64,000 nt of DNA from Desertimonas flava (GTDB taxonomy: Bacteria > Actinomycetota > Acidimicrobiia > Acidimicrobiales > Ilumatobacteraceae), in the NCBI RefSeq assembly GCF_003426815.1, contig NZ_QKYK01000006.1, positions 62,001 through 126,000 of the forward strand. The letters are read 5' to 3'. Under the pieces are notes generated by a model, which was not told the origin of the DNA, did not search any database, and worked only from the letters and a program-made list of their open reading frames with translations. Position 1 is the first letter of the stretch; every line of letters starts with the position of its first letter. This document shows, one piece after another, positions 9,533 to 17,567 of the stretch. Position numbers and translations under genes: made by a program.

Positions 9533-10831
9533 TCAGCGGACGAGGATCTCGGGCGGATCGCCGCCGAGCTCCTCGAGGGCGGCGATCGCCTCGTCGACGG
9601 TGCTCACCGGGATGATCTCGACGTCGTCGCCCGCCACCTCGCGGGCCCGTGCCAGGTCGTCGTCGCTCTGTGTCGCCGGAACGATGAAGTAGTCCAAGCC
9701 GGCCTGCCGGACGGCCGAGGCCTTCTGGGCCAGACCGCCGATGGCCCCGACGTTGCCCTGGATCCCGATGCTGCCCGTCACGGCGACGTCGAGGCCGCCG
9801 AGCAGATCGCCGCCGGTGAGCTCGTCGAGCAGCGTCAGCGTGAAGGCCAGGCCGGCGCTCGGCCCGCCGATGTCGCCGGTGTCGATCCGCACCTCGAACG
9901 GCAGCGACACCGCATCGGTGTCGAACGGGGCGAAGCCGAAGATGACACGGCCGGTCCCGTCCTCGGCTGAGATCAGCTCCACGGCATCGACCTCGACCGA
10001 CGCGACATCGCCGGTCTGGGCGTCGACGCGGTCGACCACCACGTCGACCGTGTCTCCCGGCTGCTTCCCGTCGAGCACGGCACTGAGATCATCGCGGTCG
10101 GCGATCGGCGTGCCGTCGACCTCGGTGATCGTGTCGCCGACCTCGAGCTGGGCCTCACTCGGCACCCACGTCCCGCACGTCTCGTCGTCGATGACCTCGA
10201 GACAGTAGAAGTACTCCACCTGCACCGGACCGGGCACGATCTCGGCGTCGAAGCCGGCCCGGCTCAGCGCGACGTACTGGGCCACCTGGCCCGAGGTGCG
10301 CATCATCTGGAGCGACACGGTGCGCCGCTGCGTGGGCGTCTGGTCGCCGTACTTGTCGCGCCGGCTGAGCGTCTCGATCTCCGGCCCGCCTCCCCAGAGG
10401 AAGTGGCCGAGCACCGACTGAGTGGGCTCTTGGATCGTGACGAAGTACACCCGGCCGTCGGGATCGGTGTCAGCCTCGACGCCCTGCATCCCTGCGGCGT
10501 CGAGATCCCCGAAGGACACCCGCTCGGCCACCGGCTGGGCCGCGGCCGGCACCCTGGCGTAGGGCGCGGCGACTTCCACGTACTCGCCCGGGTTGTCGGG
10601 GTCAGGATCGAGGTTGGTGGCGACGAGCGACGCCGGCAGGAGGGCCGTGACCACGATCACCACGACGATCAGCCCGGCCAGCACCGCCAGCGGCACGGCC
10701 CAGTAGCGGTGTGAGCGCCGCGGGGCGATGACCGCGGTCGCCGCCCAGCCACCGCCGAGCGGGCGTGCCGGTGATCCGGACGCTTCGCCGTCTAGCGTTG
10801 GGAACTGCGTGTCGGTCAACGATCTCACCAT
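9533..10831 (-). CDS. Membrane-anchored PDZ domain/Lon-type (S16) serine protease
   Basis: 432 residues, of the YlbL/actinobacterial PDZ-Lon family. A single transmembrane anchor lies near residues 47-67 (VPLAVLAGLIVVVIVVTAL). The extracytoplasmic middle has a PDZ-like region (VGDTITEVDGTPIADRDDL) and the C-terminus a Lon-like proteolytic domain with catalytic Ser in GGPSAGLAFTL and Lys in AQKASAV. Family members degrade membrane or secreted proteins; substrates here are unknown. The chosen ATG 10831 overlaps the start of the divergent gene by about 22 bp, so one of the two starts may be misplaced. Confidence 0.88.
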   Translation of the reverse strand: MVRSLTDTQFPTLDGEASGSPARPLGGGWAATAVIAPRRSHRYWAVPLAVLAGLIVVVIVVTALLPASLVATNLDPDPDNPGEYVEVAAPYARVPAAAQPVAERVSFGDLDAAGMQGVEADTDPDGRVYFVTIQEPTQSVLGHFLWGGGPEIETLSRRDKYGDQTPTQRRTVSLQMMRTSGQVAQYVALSRAGFDAEIVPGPVQVEYFYCLEVIDDETCGTWVPSEAQLEVGDTITEVDGTPIADRDDLSAVLDGKQPGDTVDVVVDRVDAQTGDVASVEVDAVELISAEDGTGRVIFGFAPFDTDAVSLPFEVRIDTGDIGGPSAGLAFTLTLLDELTGGDLLGGLDVAVTGSIGIQGNVGAIGGLAQKASAVRQAGLDYFIVPATQSDDDLARAREVAGDDVEIIPVSTVDEAIAALEELGGDPPEILVR

Positions 10832-11129
10832 CCGTGCGGCGCTCGTCGTCGGGCTGGCGCTCGTTGCGCTGCTGCTGACGGGCTGGCGTAAGACTGCCAG
10901 GGCGACGCCGAAAACGTCGCGCGGCGGCCAGTCGGGTCCCCGCCAGGTTCCGTTCGCGGTGGTGCGCGAGCCGACCCCGGCCTACACGCCGCCCAATCCG
11001 CTCAAACGTCTGTGGTCATTGCTCGCCAGCGGCGGCCTGGCCCTCGTCGTCGGCGCCGTGATCGCCACGTCGCTCGCCTTCGCGGTGTCGCTGATCGTGA
11101 TCCGCATGACCGATCTGCTGAAGCAGTGA
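10809..11129 (+). CDS. Small two-helix membrane protein
   Basis: 106 residues. One transmembrane helix is at the N-terminus (ALVVGLALVALLLTGW) and one near the C-terminus (GLALVVGAVIATSLAFAVSLIVI), joined by a basic, Pro-rich cytoplasmic-looking loop. Function not recognised. GTG 10809 is supported by TAGCGT 10 nt upstream, giving a divergent overlap with the PDZ-Lon gene. The stop is followed by GCGCAAAGCGAGC, similar to the GAGCGAAGCGAG motif found after other genes here. Confidence 0.65.
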   Translation: MSVNDLTIRAALVVGLALVALLLTGWRKTARATPKTSRGGQSGPRQVPFAVVREPTPAYTPPNPLKRLWSLLASGGLALVVGAVIATSLAFAVSLIVIRMTDLLKQ

Positions 11130-11243
11130 GCGCAAAGCGAGCCCGCCATCGACGCGCCGCCTGACCGGCGGGCCGTCGCCCTGGCCGGACACACCGGCGA
11201 CGCCCGCACCGCCCGGGCCGGCCTCGTTGCCGACGACCCGTCG

Positions 11244-11759
11244 GTGCGCGCCGCCGCGCTCGGCGCGCTCGCCCGGCTCGACCTGCTGGACGACGACACG
11301 GTGCGCGCGTACCTCACCGACCCCGACGCCGGCGTCCGCCGCCGCGCCGTCACGCTCGCCGCCACCCGGCCCGGTGTCGACCTGATCCCGGCGCTGTCCG
11401 ACGCCGACGCGTCCGTCGTCGAGGTGGCGGCGTGGGCGTGCGGCGAGCGGGACACGGCGCCCACCGCGGTGGTCGACCGGCTGGTGACCCTCGCCGGCTC
11501 GGCCGCTGACCCCCTCGTGCGCGAGGCCAGCGTCGCCGCCTTGGGTGCGCTGGGCTCCGACCGCGGCCTCACCGCCATCCTGGCCGCCACCGAGGACAAG
11601 CCGGCCGTGCGGCGACGCGCCGTGCTCGCCCTCGCCCCGTTCCTCGACCCGGAGTACGGGCGCGCCGCCGAGGTCACCGCTGCGCTGCAGCGCGCACTCG
11701 CCGACCGCGATTGGCAGGTGCGCCAGGCCGCCGAGGACCTGATCCCTCACGACGAGTGA
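11244..11759 (+). CDS. HEAT-repeat protein, start uncertain
   Basis: At least 171 residues of short paired helices with HEAT/PBS-lyase-type repeats (VRAAALGALARL, VRRRAVTLAA, VREASVAALGAL, VRRRAVLALAPF, VRQAAEDLI). Such proteins bind other proteins or act as scaffolds. Repeat-like sequence continues upstream of GTG 11244 for about 35 codons, in the same frame as and directly after the TGA of the preceding membrane protein, yet that stretch has no ATG, GTG or TTG. The true start may be a non-standard codon, or the upstream part may be lost. Confidence 0.65.
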   Translation: MRAAALGALARLDLLDDDTVRAYLTDPDAGVRRRAVTLAATRPGVDLIPALSDADASVVEVAAWACGERDTAPTAVVDRLVTLAGSAADPLVREASVAALGALGSDRGLTAILAATEDKPAVRRRAVLALAPFLDPEYGRAAEVTAALQRALADRDWQVRQAAEDLIPHDE

Positions 11760-11773
11760 CCGGTCGTCACCCG

Positions 11774-12226
11774 TCAGTCCGCTGACGCCGCGGCTCGGAC
11801 ACGGTCGAGCAGGCCGGCGAGTTGGCGCAGCTCGGGGTCGGCAAGCGCCCCGTCGATCGCCAGGTTCACCGACGCGAACAGGGCACCGGCGCGTTCTGAC
11901 GCCTGCCGACCGGCGGCCGTGAGCTCCAGCGTGCGCGAACGCCGGTCGGACCCCTCGACGCGCCGCACCATGCCCTCGGCCTCGAGGCGCTGCACCATCG
12001 GCGTGACCGCTGACTCGTTGATCGCCAGCTGGGCGGCGACCCGCCGCTGCAGGACCGGCCCCTGGTCGCCCACGATCGCCAGCACGGCGAGCTGGGACGT
12101 CGACAGACCCGTCGGCGCCACCACGGTGTCGGCGAGCTTCTTGAGCACGTGAGCGGTGGTCTGGATCCGGTGATACAGGCGGAGCTCGTGGGCGGACGTC
12201 ACCGCCGCATCGTACGCGTCCTTCAT
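11774..12226 (-). CDS. MarR family transcriptional regulator
   Basis: 150 residues with the MarR winged helix: LSTSQLAVLAIVGDQG, then LAINESAVTPMVQRLEAEGMVRR (recognition helix) and the wing VEGSDRRSRTLELTAAG near residue 100. MarR proteins are dimeric and usually release DNA on binding small phenolic or similar ligands. It is divergent from the amidohydrolase at 12282; the 55-bp gap holds overlapping inverted repeats, so the pair probably forms an autoregulated unit. The ligand is unknown. Confidence 0.9.
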   Translation of the reverse strand: MKDAYDAAVTSAHELRLYHRIQTTAHVLKKLADTVVAPTGLSTSQLAVLAIVGDQGPVLQRRVAAQLAINESAVTPMVQRLEAEGMVRRVEGSDRRSRTLELTAAGRQASERAGALFASVNLAIDGALADPELRQLAGLLDRVRAAASAD

Positions 12227-12256
12227 TTCTGAAGTATTATTGCTTCAGAACTGAAG
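12227..12256. promoter_or_regulatory. MarR operator cluster between divergent genes
   Basis: Three CTGAAG/CTTCAG half-sites: TTCTGAAG (12227-12234) and CTTCAGAA (12243-12250) form a perfect 8-bp inverted repeat with an 8-bp spacer, and CTTCAG-AA-CTGAAG (12243-12256) forms a second. An AT-rich TAATAC -10 for the MarR gene lies inside. Confidence 0.65.
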
Positions 12257-12281
12257 TCATGAGAGACGTCAAGGAGGACCG

Positions 12282-13100
12282 ATGTCGCACACCGTGGATG
12301 CCTGGGCACAGATGCCGACCGAGCGGATGCTGACCGAGCCGTGGCTGGAGCCGCTGCTCCGCTGGACCCGCCAGACGGGCGAGGCACTGGAGGCGACGAG
12401 CGACGCCACCGTCGCCGCGATGGATGCGGCCGGCGTCGAGCTCGCGCTCTTGTCGGCTTGGTACGGACCGACCGGGAGCCTGATCAGCAACGAGGAGGTC
12501 GCGGCGCAGGTCGAGAGCGCACCGACACGGTTCCGCGGGCTTGCCGGGGTCGACCTCCGGCGGCCGATGGATGCCGTGCGCGCGATCCGCGACGTGGCGA
12601 CCGACGAACGCTTCGTCGGCGTGCGGATCGTCCCGTGGTTGTGGGAGCTCCCGCCCGATCACCGGTCCTACTACCCCGTGTACACCGCGTGCGTGGACGC
12701 CGGCTTCCCGATCTGCACCCAGATCGGCCACACGGGGCCGCTGCGGACGTCGGAGACCGGCCGGCTGATCCCCTACCTCGAGCGGGTGATGCTGGACTTC
12801 CCCGAACTCGTCGTCGTCGGCGGCCACGTTGGGGCCCCGTGGATCGACGAGGTGCACACGATGACCGCCAAGTTTCCGAACTTCTACGTCGACACGTCGG
12901 CGTACGCCGTCCACCGCCTGCCGCCGGCGTTCGTCCAGCACCTCCACGGCATCGGTCGCCACCGCGTCATGTTCGGGACGAACTGGCCGATGCTCTCGCC
13001 ACAGCGCTGCCTGGCCGGATTGGCCGAACTCGGCCTCGACGCCGACGGCGAGACGGCCTTCCTCGGCGGTACCGCGCGCGAGGTGTTCGGCCTCAACTGA
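12282..13100 (+). CDS. Amidohydrolase family (amidohydrolase-2/ACMSD-like) enzyme
   Basis: 272 residues of the TIM-barrel amidohydrolase-2 family, which hydrolyses or decarboxylates small carboxylic acids using a metal. Visible landmarks are the His of QIGHTG near residue 150, VVGGHVGAPW near 182, YVDTSAY, and the C-terminal VMFGTNWP, where the catalytic Asp of the family (usually GSDWP/GTDYP) is Asn; that substitution deserves checking. A strong AAGGAGG sits 5 nt before ATG 12282, so unlike many neighbours it is leadered. It is divergent from the MarR gene, its likely regulator. Confidence 0.82.
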   Translation: MSHTVDAWAQMPTERMLTEPWLEPLLRWTRQTGEALEATSDATVAAMDAAGVELALLSAWYGPTGSLISNEEVAAQVESAPTRFRGLAGVDLRRPMDAVRAIRDVATDERFVGVRIVPWLWELPPDHRSYYPVYTACVDAGFPICTQIGHTGPLRTSETGRLIPYLERVMLDFPELVVVGGHVGAPWIDEVHTMTAKFPNFYVDTSAYAVHRLPPAFVQHLHGIGRHRVMFGTNWPMLSPQRCLAGLAELGLDADGETAFLGGTAREVFGLN

Positions 13101-13112
13101 CGGGCGGCGCGG

Positions 13113-13568
13113 TCAGAGGGCGTAGCGGTAGACGTTGGTCGTGCGCGGCTCGAAGCCGATGCGGGAGTAGAGGCGATTGGCCGCCTCGCGATCGGGACGG
13201 CTCGTGAGGTCCACCGACTTGGCGCCGCGCGCCCGAGCCTCCTCGATGGCGGTGCGGCTCAGCAGCTCGCCGATCCCCCGCCGGCTCGCTGCCGAGTCGA
13301 CAACCACATCGTCGATCCACGCCTTGAGACCGGTGGGGATGCGGTAGAAGGCGAGTGTGAGACTGCCGACGATCTCGCCTCCCAGCCGGGCGACGTAGAG
13401 CACCGTATCGGCGCACGACACGATCTGGCTCAGCTCCTCGCGCCCCGGCGGCGGTGACGACCGCGACAGCTGCGGGACCAGTCGGGCAAATGCTGCCAGC
13501 AGTTCGTCGTCGACGGCGTCGACGACCTCGATCGTCACGGGGCGGTCGTTGTCGGCCTGTTCGGTCAC
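13113..13568 (-). CDS. GNAT family N-acetyltransferase
   Basis: 151 residues with the GNAT fold: beta-strand IVGSLTLAFYRI, then IDDVVVDSAASRRGIGELL, containing the acetyl-CoA pyrophosphate loop RRGIG, and the C-terminal YSRIGFEPRTTNVYRY. The acceptor substrate is unknown. GTG 13568 has TAGCGT 6 nt upstream and no ribosome site. It converges on the amidohydrolase with a 12-bp gap and is divergent from the PAC2 gene. Confidence 0.85.
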   Translation of the reverse strand: MTEQADNDRPVTIEVVDAVDDELLAAFARLVPQLSRSSPPPGREELSQIVSCADTVLYVARLGGEIVGSLTLAFYRIPTGLKAWIDDVVVDSAASRRGIGELLSRTAIEEARARGAKSVDLTSRPDREAANRLYSRIGFEPRTTNVYRYAL

Positions 13569-13608
13569 GTCGTGACGCTACCGCTGGTCAGGCGTATCGT
13601 TGAGGTCG

Positions 13609-14538
13609 ATGGAGCACGTCCGCCTGGCGGCCACCCCCAACCTGCGCAACCCCGTGATGCTCTACGCCTTCTCCGGGTGGAACGACGCGGGCGAGGCGGC
13701 GTCCACCGCCGTGCGCACGATGGTGTCGCATTGGGGAGCGGCCCCGCTCGGCGAGATCGACCCCGAACCGTTCACCGACTTTGCCACCGTCCGGCCGGGC
13801 GTCTACCTCGCGGACGGCCGACGGCGCATCCGCTGGCCCAGCGTGCAGCTCTGGTCGGCATCGCTGCCGGGCGCCGACGCCATCTTCATCCTCGGCCCCG
13901 AGCCGGCGCTGCAGTGGCGCCGGTTCTCGCAGCAGATCGTCGGGCTCGCCGAGCACTTCGACGCGTCGATGACGATCAGCCTCGGCGCCCTCCTCGCCGA
14001 CTATCCGCACACGTACCCGGTGCAGGTCATCGGTACCGCCACCGACGCCGAGCTGGTCGACCGTCACGATCTGCGACGCTCCACCTACGAAGGACCGACG
14101 GGAATCGTCGGTGTGCTCGGCGACGCGTTCAGCACCGCCGGTCGCCCTGCCGTGTCGCTGTGGGCCACGGTGCCCGGCTACACCGCGCAGATGCCCTGGC
14201 CCAAGGCGTCGGCCGCGCTCGTGAGCGCAGCGTGCGGCATCATCGGCGCCGAGCCGCCCATCGACGCGCTCGGTCCGGCGATCGCCAAGTACGACCAGCG
14301 CGTCGCCGGCATGATGGCCGAGAACGAGGACCTCGCCGCCTACGTCACCCGCCTCGAGGTGCTGATGGCCGACGCCACCGAGGACGACCTCGATGACGAT
14401 GACGACGACGACACCGTCGGCGGCGAGCGGGGCGCCGACGAGCGCGTCGGTGACGAGGCCGACGTCGAGGACCTCGTCGCCGAGGTCGAACGTTTCCTGC
14501 AGCAGGGCGGACCCGAGGGCGCCACCGGCGACGACTGA
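13609..14538 (+). CDS. PAC2 family protein
   Basis: 309 residues of the PAC2 (proteasome assembly chaperone 2-like) family. Starting LRNPVMLYAFSGWNDAGEAAS, it has FILGPEPALQWRRFSQQI and the conserved PTGIVGVLGDAF region. In actinobacteria PAC2 proteins occur whether or not a proteasome is present, and the role is not settled. The C-terminal ~60 residues are strongly acidic with an Asp run. ATG 13609 lies 8 nt after TATCGT, so it looks leaderless; the TTG at 13600 is rejected because it would overlap that -10. Confidence 0.88.
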   Translation: MEHVRLAATPNLRNPVMLYAFSGWNDAGEAASTAVRTMVSHWGAAPLGEIDPEPFTDFATVRPGVYLADGRRRIRWPSVQLWSASLPGADAIFILGPEPALQWRRFSQQIVGLAEHFDASMTISLGALLADYPHTYPVQVIGTATDAELVDRHDLRRSTYEGPTGIVGVLGDAFSTAGRPAVSLWATVPGYTAQMPWPKASAALVSAACGIIGAEPPIDALGPAIAKYDQRVAGMMAENEDLAAYVTRLEVLMADATEDDLDDDDDDDTVGGERGADERVGDEADVEDLVAEVERFLQQGGPEGATGDD

Positions 14539-14551
14539 CCGCGCTCGGCGG

Positions 14552-14580
14552 CCAGTCGCCCGTCGACCGGCGACGACTGG
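14552..14580. terminator. Stem-loop between convergent PAC2 and NUDIX genes
   Basis: CCAGTCG (14552-14558) pairs with CGACTGG (14574-14580) in the 44-bp gap between two converging genes. Modest stem, no T tract. Confidence 0.4.
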
Positions 14581-14582
14581 TG

Positions 14583-15287
14583 TCAACTCCTCCAGATCGG
14601 TGACCGCACGTCGTCGAACAACGTCGCCGGCCGTTCGCCGGTGATCGCCGCGAACGCCATCGGCGCCCACCAGTCGGCGCCGGCCGTGGCGTCGGGAAGC
14701 CGGTCGGCGGCGAACCAGCCGACGTCGGCCGTCTCCAGCGGGTGCCCCTGCAGCGAGCCGCCGACCGCCGTGCAGTGGAACAGCAGCATGTACATGCCGA
14801 AGCGGCTGAAGCCACGCCGCTGACCATCGACGACCGAGAGCAGTTGCACCGGCTCGCACTCGATGCCCGTCTCCTCGTGCACCTCCTTCACCGCCACCTC
14901 TGCCGGCGAGTAGCCGACGTCGGCCCACCCCGTGGGGAACAGCCAGATCCCCGAATCGGCGCGCTGCACGAGCAGGACCTCGCCGGCGTCGTTGCCGACG
15001 ATGACCCCGATGGCCACCTTGGGGGTCACGTATCCGGGCACACCGTTGCCGACGGACCGCAGCCACTCCTGGACGTGCTGATCGTGCTCGACTGGTGTCG
15101 CCGTGGGGTCGAGCAGGCGATCGACCGCCATCTTGATGTCGGCGGCGACGTGGAGCACCTCCTCGAACCGCTCGCGCTCGTAGAGGTTCTGCGTGAACCC
15201 CAGCCCGGTCCGGGCGATCGCAGCCAACGCCTCGCTCCAGCGGACCAGATCTCGGGTCAGGAGGGGCTCGGCGGAATCGGCAGACAC
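14583..15287 (-). CDS. NUDIX hydrolase with N-terminal helical domain
   Basis: 234 residues. Residues 1-85 form the helical N-terminal domain found in ADP-ribose/nucleotide-sugar-type NUDIX enzymes (LVRWSEALAAIARTGLGFTQN). The NUDIX box runs GWADVGYSPAEVAVKEVHEETGI near residue 122; by alignment to the consensus Gx5Ex7REUxEExGU, the first Glu is Tyr and the Arg is Lys, while the metal-binding EE pair is kept. Substrate unknown. GTG 15287 has TAGCTT 6 nt upstream (leaderless). Confidence 0.85.
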   Translation of the reverse strand: MSADSAEPLLTRDLVRWSEALAAIARTGLGFTQNLYERERFEEVLHVAADIKMAVDRLLDPTATPVEHDQHVQEWLRSVGNGVPGYVTPKVAIGVIVGNDAGEVLLVQRADSGIWLFPTGWADVGYSPAEVAVKEVHEETGIECEPVQLLSVVDGQRRGFSRFGMYMLLFHCTAVGGSLQGHPLETADVGWFAADRLPDATAGADWWAPMAFAAITGERPATLFDDVRSPIWRS

Positions 15288-15423
15288 GACGTCAAGCTAG
15301 TGCCGTGGTCCTCACGGCCGGCGAGGCGCCGGCACGTCACGCTCGCCCCCTTCACGCCCGCCCGTCACCGCCGACGGCGCTGTCGCCTCCTCCGGAGGCC
15401 GACGGATCAGTAGGGTGGAGCTG

Positions 15424-16824
15424 ATGCGTCGCCGGCCGGGTTCTCTGCTGCTCGCTCCGGCGGCGGCCGCCGCGCTCGGCCTCGTGTCGTGCGCGGCCGG
15501 CCCCGGTTCGGCCAGCGTGACGCCGGCAACGGGAACGCCTGCGAGCGCCCCGACCGAACCAGCGATCGAGCCCCCGGCATCCTCCGACGGCTCGCACGTC
15601 GACCGCGACGACGGCGTGTTGCGCATCGGCCTCCTCCTCCCGCAGACCGGCGCCGGCGCCGACATCGGCATTCCCGCCAACAACGCCGCCGAGTTCGCCA
15701 TCCGGCGCATCAACGACACCACGATGTTCCACGGGGAGCCCGTCGAGCTCGTGAAGGCCGATGAGGGCGCCGACGCCGAGTCCGCGTCTGCGGCCATCGA
15801 CGAGCTGCTCGCCCAGGGGGTCGACGCCGTGGTCGGGCCGGCCTCGTCGACCGTCGCCGTGCAGGTGCTCGGGCAGCTGACCGAAGCCGGCGTGCTCACG
15901 TGCAGCCCGACGGCATCGACGATGATGCTCGACCTCCACCCCGACCGCAACGGGCTGTTCTTCCGCACCATTCCCAGCGAGTCCGGCCAGATGGCCGCGA
16001 TCGCCTACTCGGCGAACCGCGAGGGTGTGTCCAACGTGGTCGTGCTCTACCGCGACGACGAGTACGGCCAGGGACTCCGCCGCGCCGCCGCCCGCAACCT
16101 CGAATCCTGGCGTCTCAACATCACCGACGAGATCCCGCTGTCGACCACCGACACCGAGTTCGACGACGAGATCGCCCGGGTCGCGACCGACTCGCCGGAG
16201 AGCACGATCATCGTGCTGTCCGACGGCATCCAGGGCATGCAGGTGATGGACGCCATCGCCCGCAACGTCGAAGTGCTCGGCGGTGACGACCTCCCGCGGG
16301 TCATGGTGAACGAGGCGATCACCGCGGCCGATCCGTCGGTGTACGCCTCGTGGCCGCAGGCCCTGATCGACAACTGGGTCCGCTATGCCCCCGTCGCAGG
16401 CGTCCCCGCCGCGCCGGCACCCGTCGTCGAGCCCACCCCCACCGGCGCCGACTCGTCGCCGCCGACCACCGAGGCCGATCCCGACGCGACGATCCCCGAA
16501 GGTCCGTTCGCCCTCAACACGTTCGACTGCATCAACCTCATCGTGCTCAGCGCGATCACCAAGGACACCGACGATCCGACGCTCATCGCCCAGCAGATGC
16601 CACTCACGGCCGATGGCGGCGTGCCGTGCGACACGTTCAATCACTGCATCGCCCGCCTCGATGAAGGCCGCGAGATCGACTACAACGGCGTGAACACCAC
16701 CAACGTCGTGAAGCCGTTCACCGCCACCGGCGACCCCGGCCGTACGACCGTCATGACGTACGTGATCGATCCCGGGCTGATCGTCGAGGTGACCTACGGG
16801 ACCGTCACTTCCGGCACCGGCTGA
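15424..16824 (+). CDS. Lipoprotein: branched-chain amino-acid-type ABC substrate-binding protein
   Basis: 466 residues. A lipoprotein signal with lipobox LVSC near residue 25 indicates anchoring outside the cytoplasmic membrane. After a Thr/Ala/Pro linker, the type-I periplasmic binding (LivK/Peripla_BP_6) fold begins at LRIGLLLPQTGAGADIG; VDAVVGPASSTVAVQV and VSNVVVLYRDDEYGQGLR are typical. A Pro/Thr-rich insert of ~30 residues lies near residue 340. No permease or ATPase genes are adjacent, so it is either an orphan binding protein or serves a distant transporter or sensor. TAGGGT lies 7 nt before ATG 15424. Confidence 0.85.
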   Translation: MRRRPGSLLLAPAAAAALGLVSCAAGPGSASVTPATGTPASAPTEPAIEPPASSDGSHVDRDDGVLRIGLLLPQTGAGADIGIPANNAAEFAIRRINDTTMFHGEPVELVKADEGADAESASAAIDELLAQGVDAVVGPASSTVAVQVLGQLTEAGVLTCSPTASTMMLDLHPDRNGLFFRTIPSESGQMAAIAYSANREGVSNVVVLYRDDEYGQGLRRAAARNLESWRLNITDEIPLSTTDTEFDDEIARVATDSPESTIIVLSDGIQGMQVMDAIARNVEVLGGDDLPRVMVNEAITAADPSVYASWPQALIDNWVRYAPVAGVPAAPAPVVEPTPTGADSSPPTTEADPDATIPEGPFALNTFDCINLIVLSAITKDTDDPTLIAQQMPLTADGGVPCDTFNHCIARLDEGREIDYNGVNTTNVVKPFTATGDPGRTTVMTYVIDPGLIVEVTYGTVTSGTG

Positions 16825-16844
16825 GCCGCACGAACATGTGCGGC
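16825..16844. terminator. Bidirectional hairpin between lipoprotein gene and hemQ
   Basis: Perfect 7-bp stem GCCGCAC/GTGCGGC with a 6-nt loop, filling the 26-bp gap between converging genes. Confidence 0.6.
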
Positions 16845-16850
16845 GCCCGC

Positions 16851-17513
16851 TCAGGCGCGGCCGAGCGCTTCGGCGAGATCTGTGAGGTAGCCCACGTAGA
16901 ACCGGCCGAACTCGCCGTAGAGCGCCGAGGCCTTGTCGAAGCGCATCGTGTACACGACCTCCTTGACCACCTCGGGAGTGACGGCGAACAGCGTGACGCC
17001 CCACTCGAAGTCGTCGAGGCCGGTAGACCCCGTGATCAGCTGGGTGACCTTGCCGGCGAACGTGCGGCCGCTCGCCCCGTGCTCGCGCATCATCTCGTTG
17101 CGCTCGTCGTACGGCGTGGCGTACCAGTTGGCGGTGTCACCGCGCCGCTTGGTCATCGGGTAGAAGCAGAAGATCGGCTTGCCCTCGGGCGGCAGCGACG
17201 GGTAGAGCCGCTCGCGGAGCATGTGTTCGGGCATGCCCTTGGCGTACTCGCTGACCTCGGTGATGCTGACGTAGCTGTCGACGACACGGAGCCCCGCCAC
17301 CTGCAGGGCGGTCTGGAGGCGGCGCAGCACCGTCCAGTCCGGGTGCAGCGCCATGATCGCCACGTCGCACTTGTGGCCGAGGATCGACGACACCAGCACC
17401 TGGGCGTCGGACGACCGGGCGTCCTTGATCGCCGAATCGGCCGCCTCGACATCGACGTCACCCGCGGGGACACAGAACAGGTGGAGGACGCCAAGTCCGG
17501 TCTCGACACGCAT
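16851..17513 (-). CDS. hemQ: Chlorite dismutase-fold coproheme decarboxylase (HemQ/ChdC)
   Basis: 220 residues of the chlorite dismutase superfamily; in actinobacteria these convert coproheme III to heme b by peroxide-dependent decarboxylation, the last step of the coproporphyrin-dependent heme pathway. Diagnostic segments are FCFYPMTKRRG (with the catalytic Tyr), NWYATPYDERNEMMREHG (proximal His region) and DDFEWGVTLF. There is no Arg-based chlorite-degrading distal signature that I can recognise, so HemQ is preferred over true chlorite dismutase. ATG 17513 has TAGGGT 6 nt upstream. No other heme gene is adjacent. Confidence 0.9.
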   Translation of the reverse strand: MRVETGLGVLHLFCVPAGDVDVEAADSAIKDARSSDAQVLVSSILGHKCDVAIMALHPDWTVLRRLQTALQVAGLRVVDSYVSITEVSEYAKGMPEHMLRERLYPSLPPEGKPIFCFYPMTKRRGDTANWYATPYDERNEMMREHGASGRTFAGKVTQLITGSTGLDDFEWGVTLFAVTPEVVKEVVYTMRFDKASALYGEFGRFYVGYLTDLAEALGRA

Positions 17514-17567
17514 GCCTCCACCCTATGGGGCACCGCCGGAATGACCGCAAGCTCCCGGCCGCTGGGA

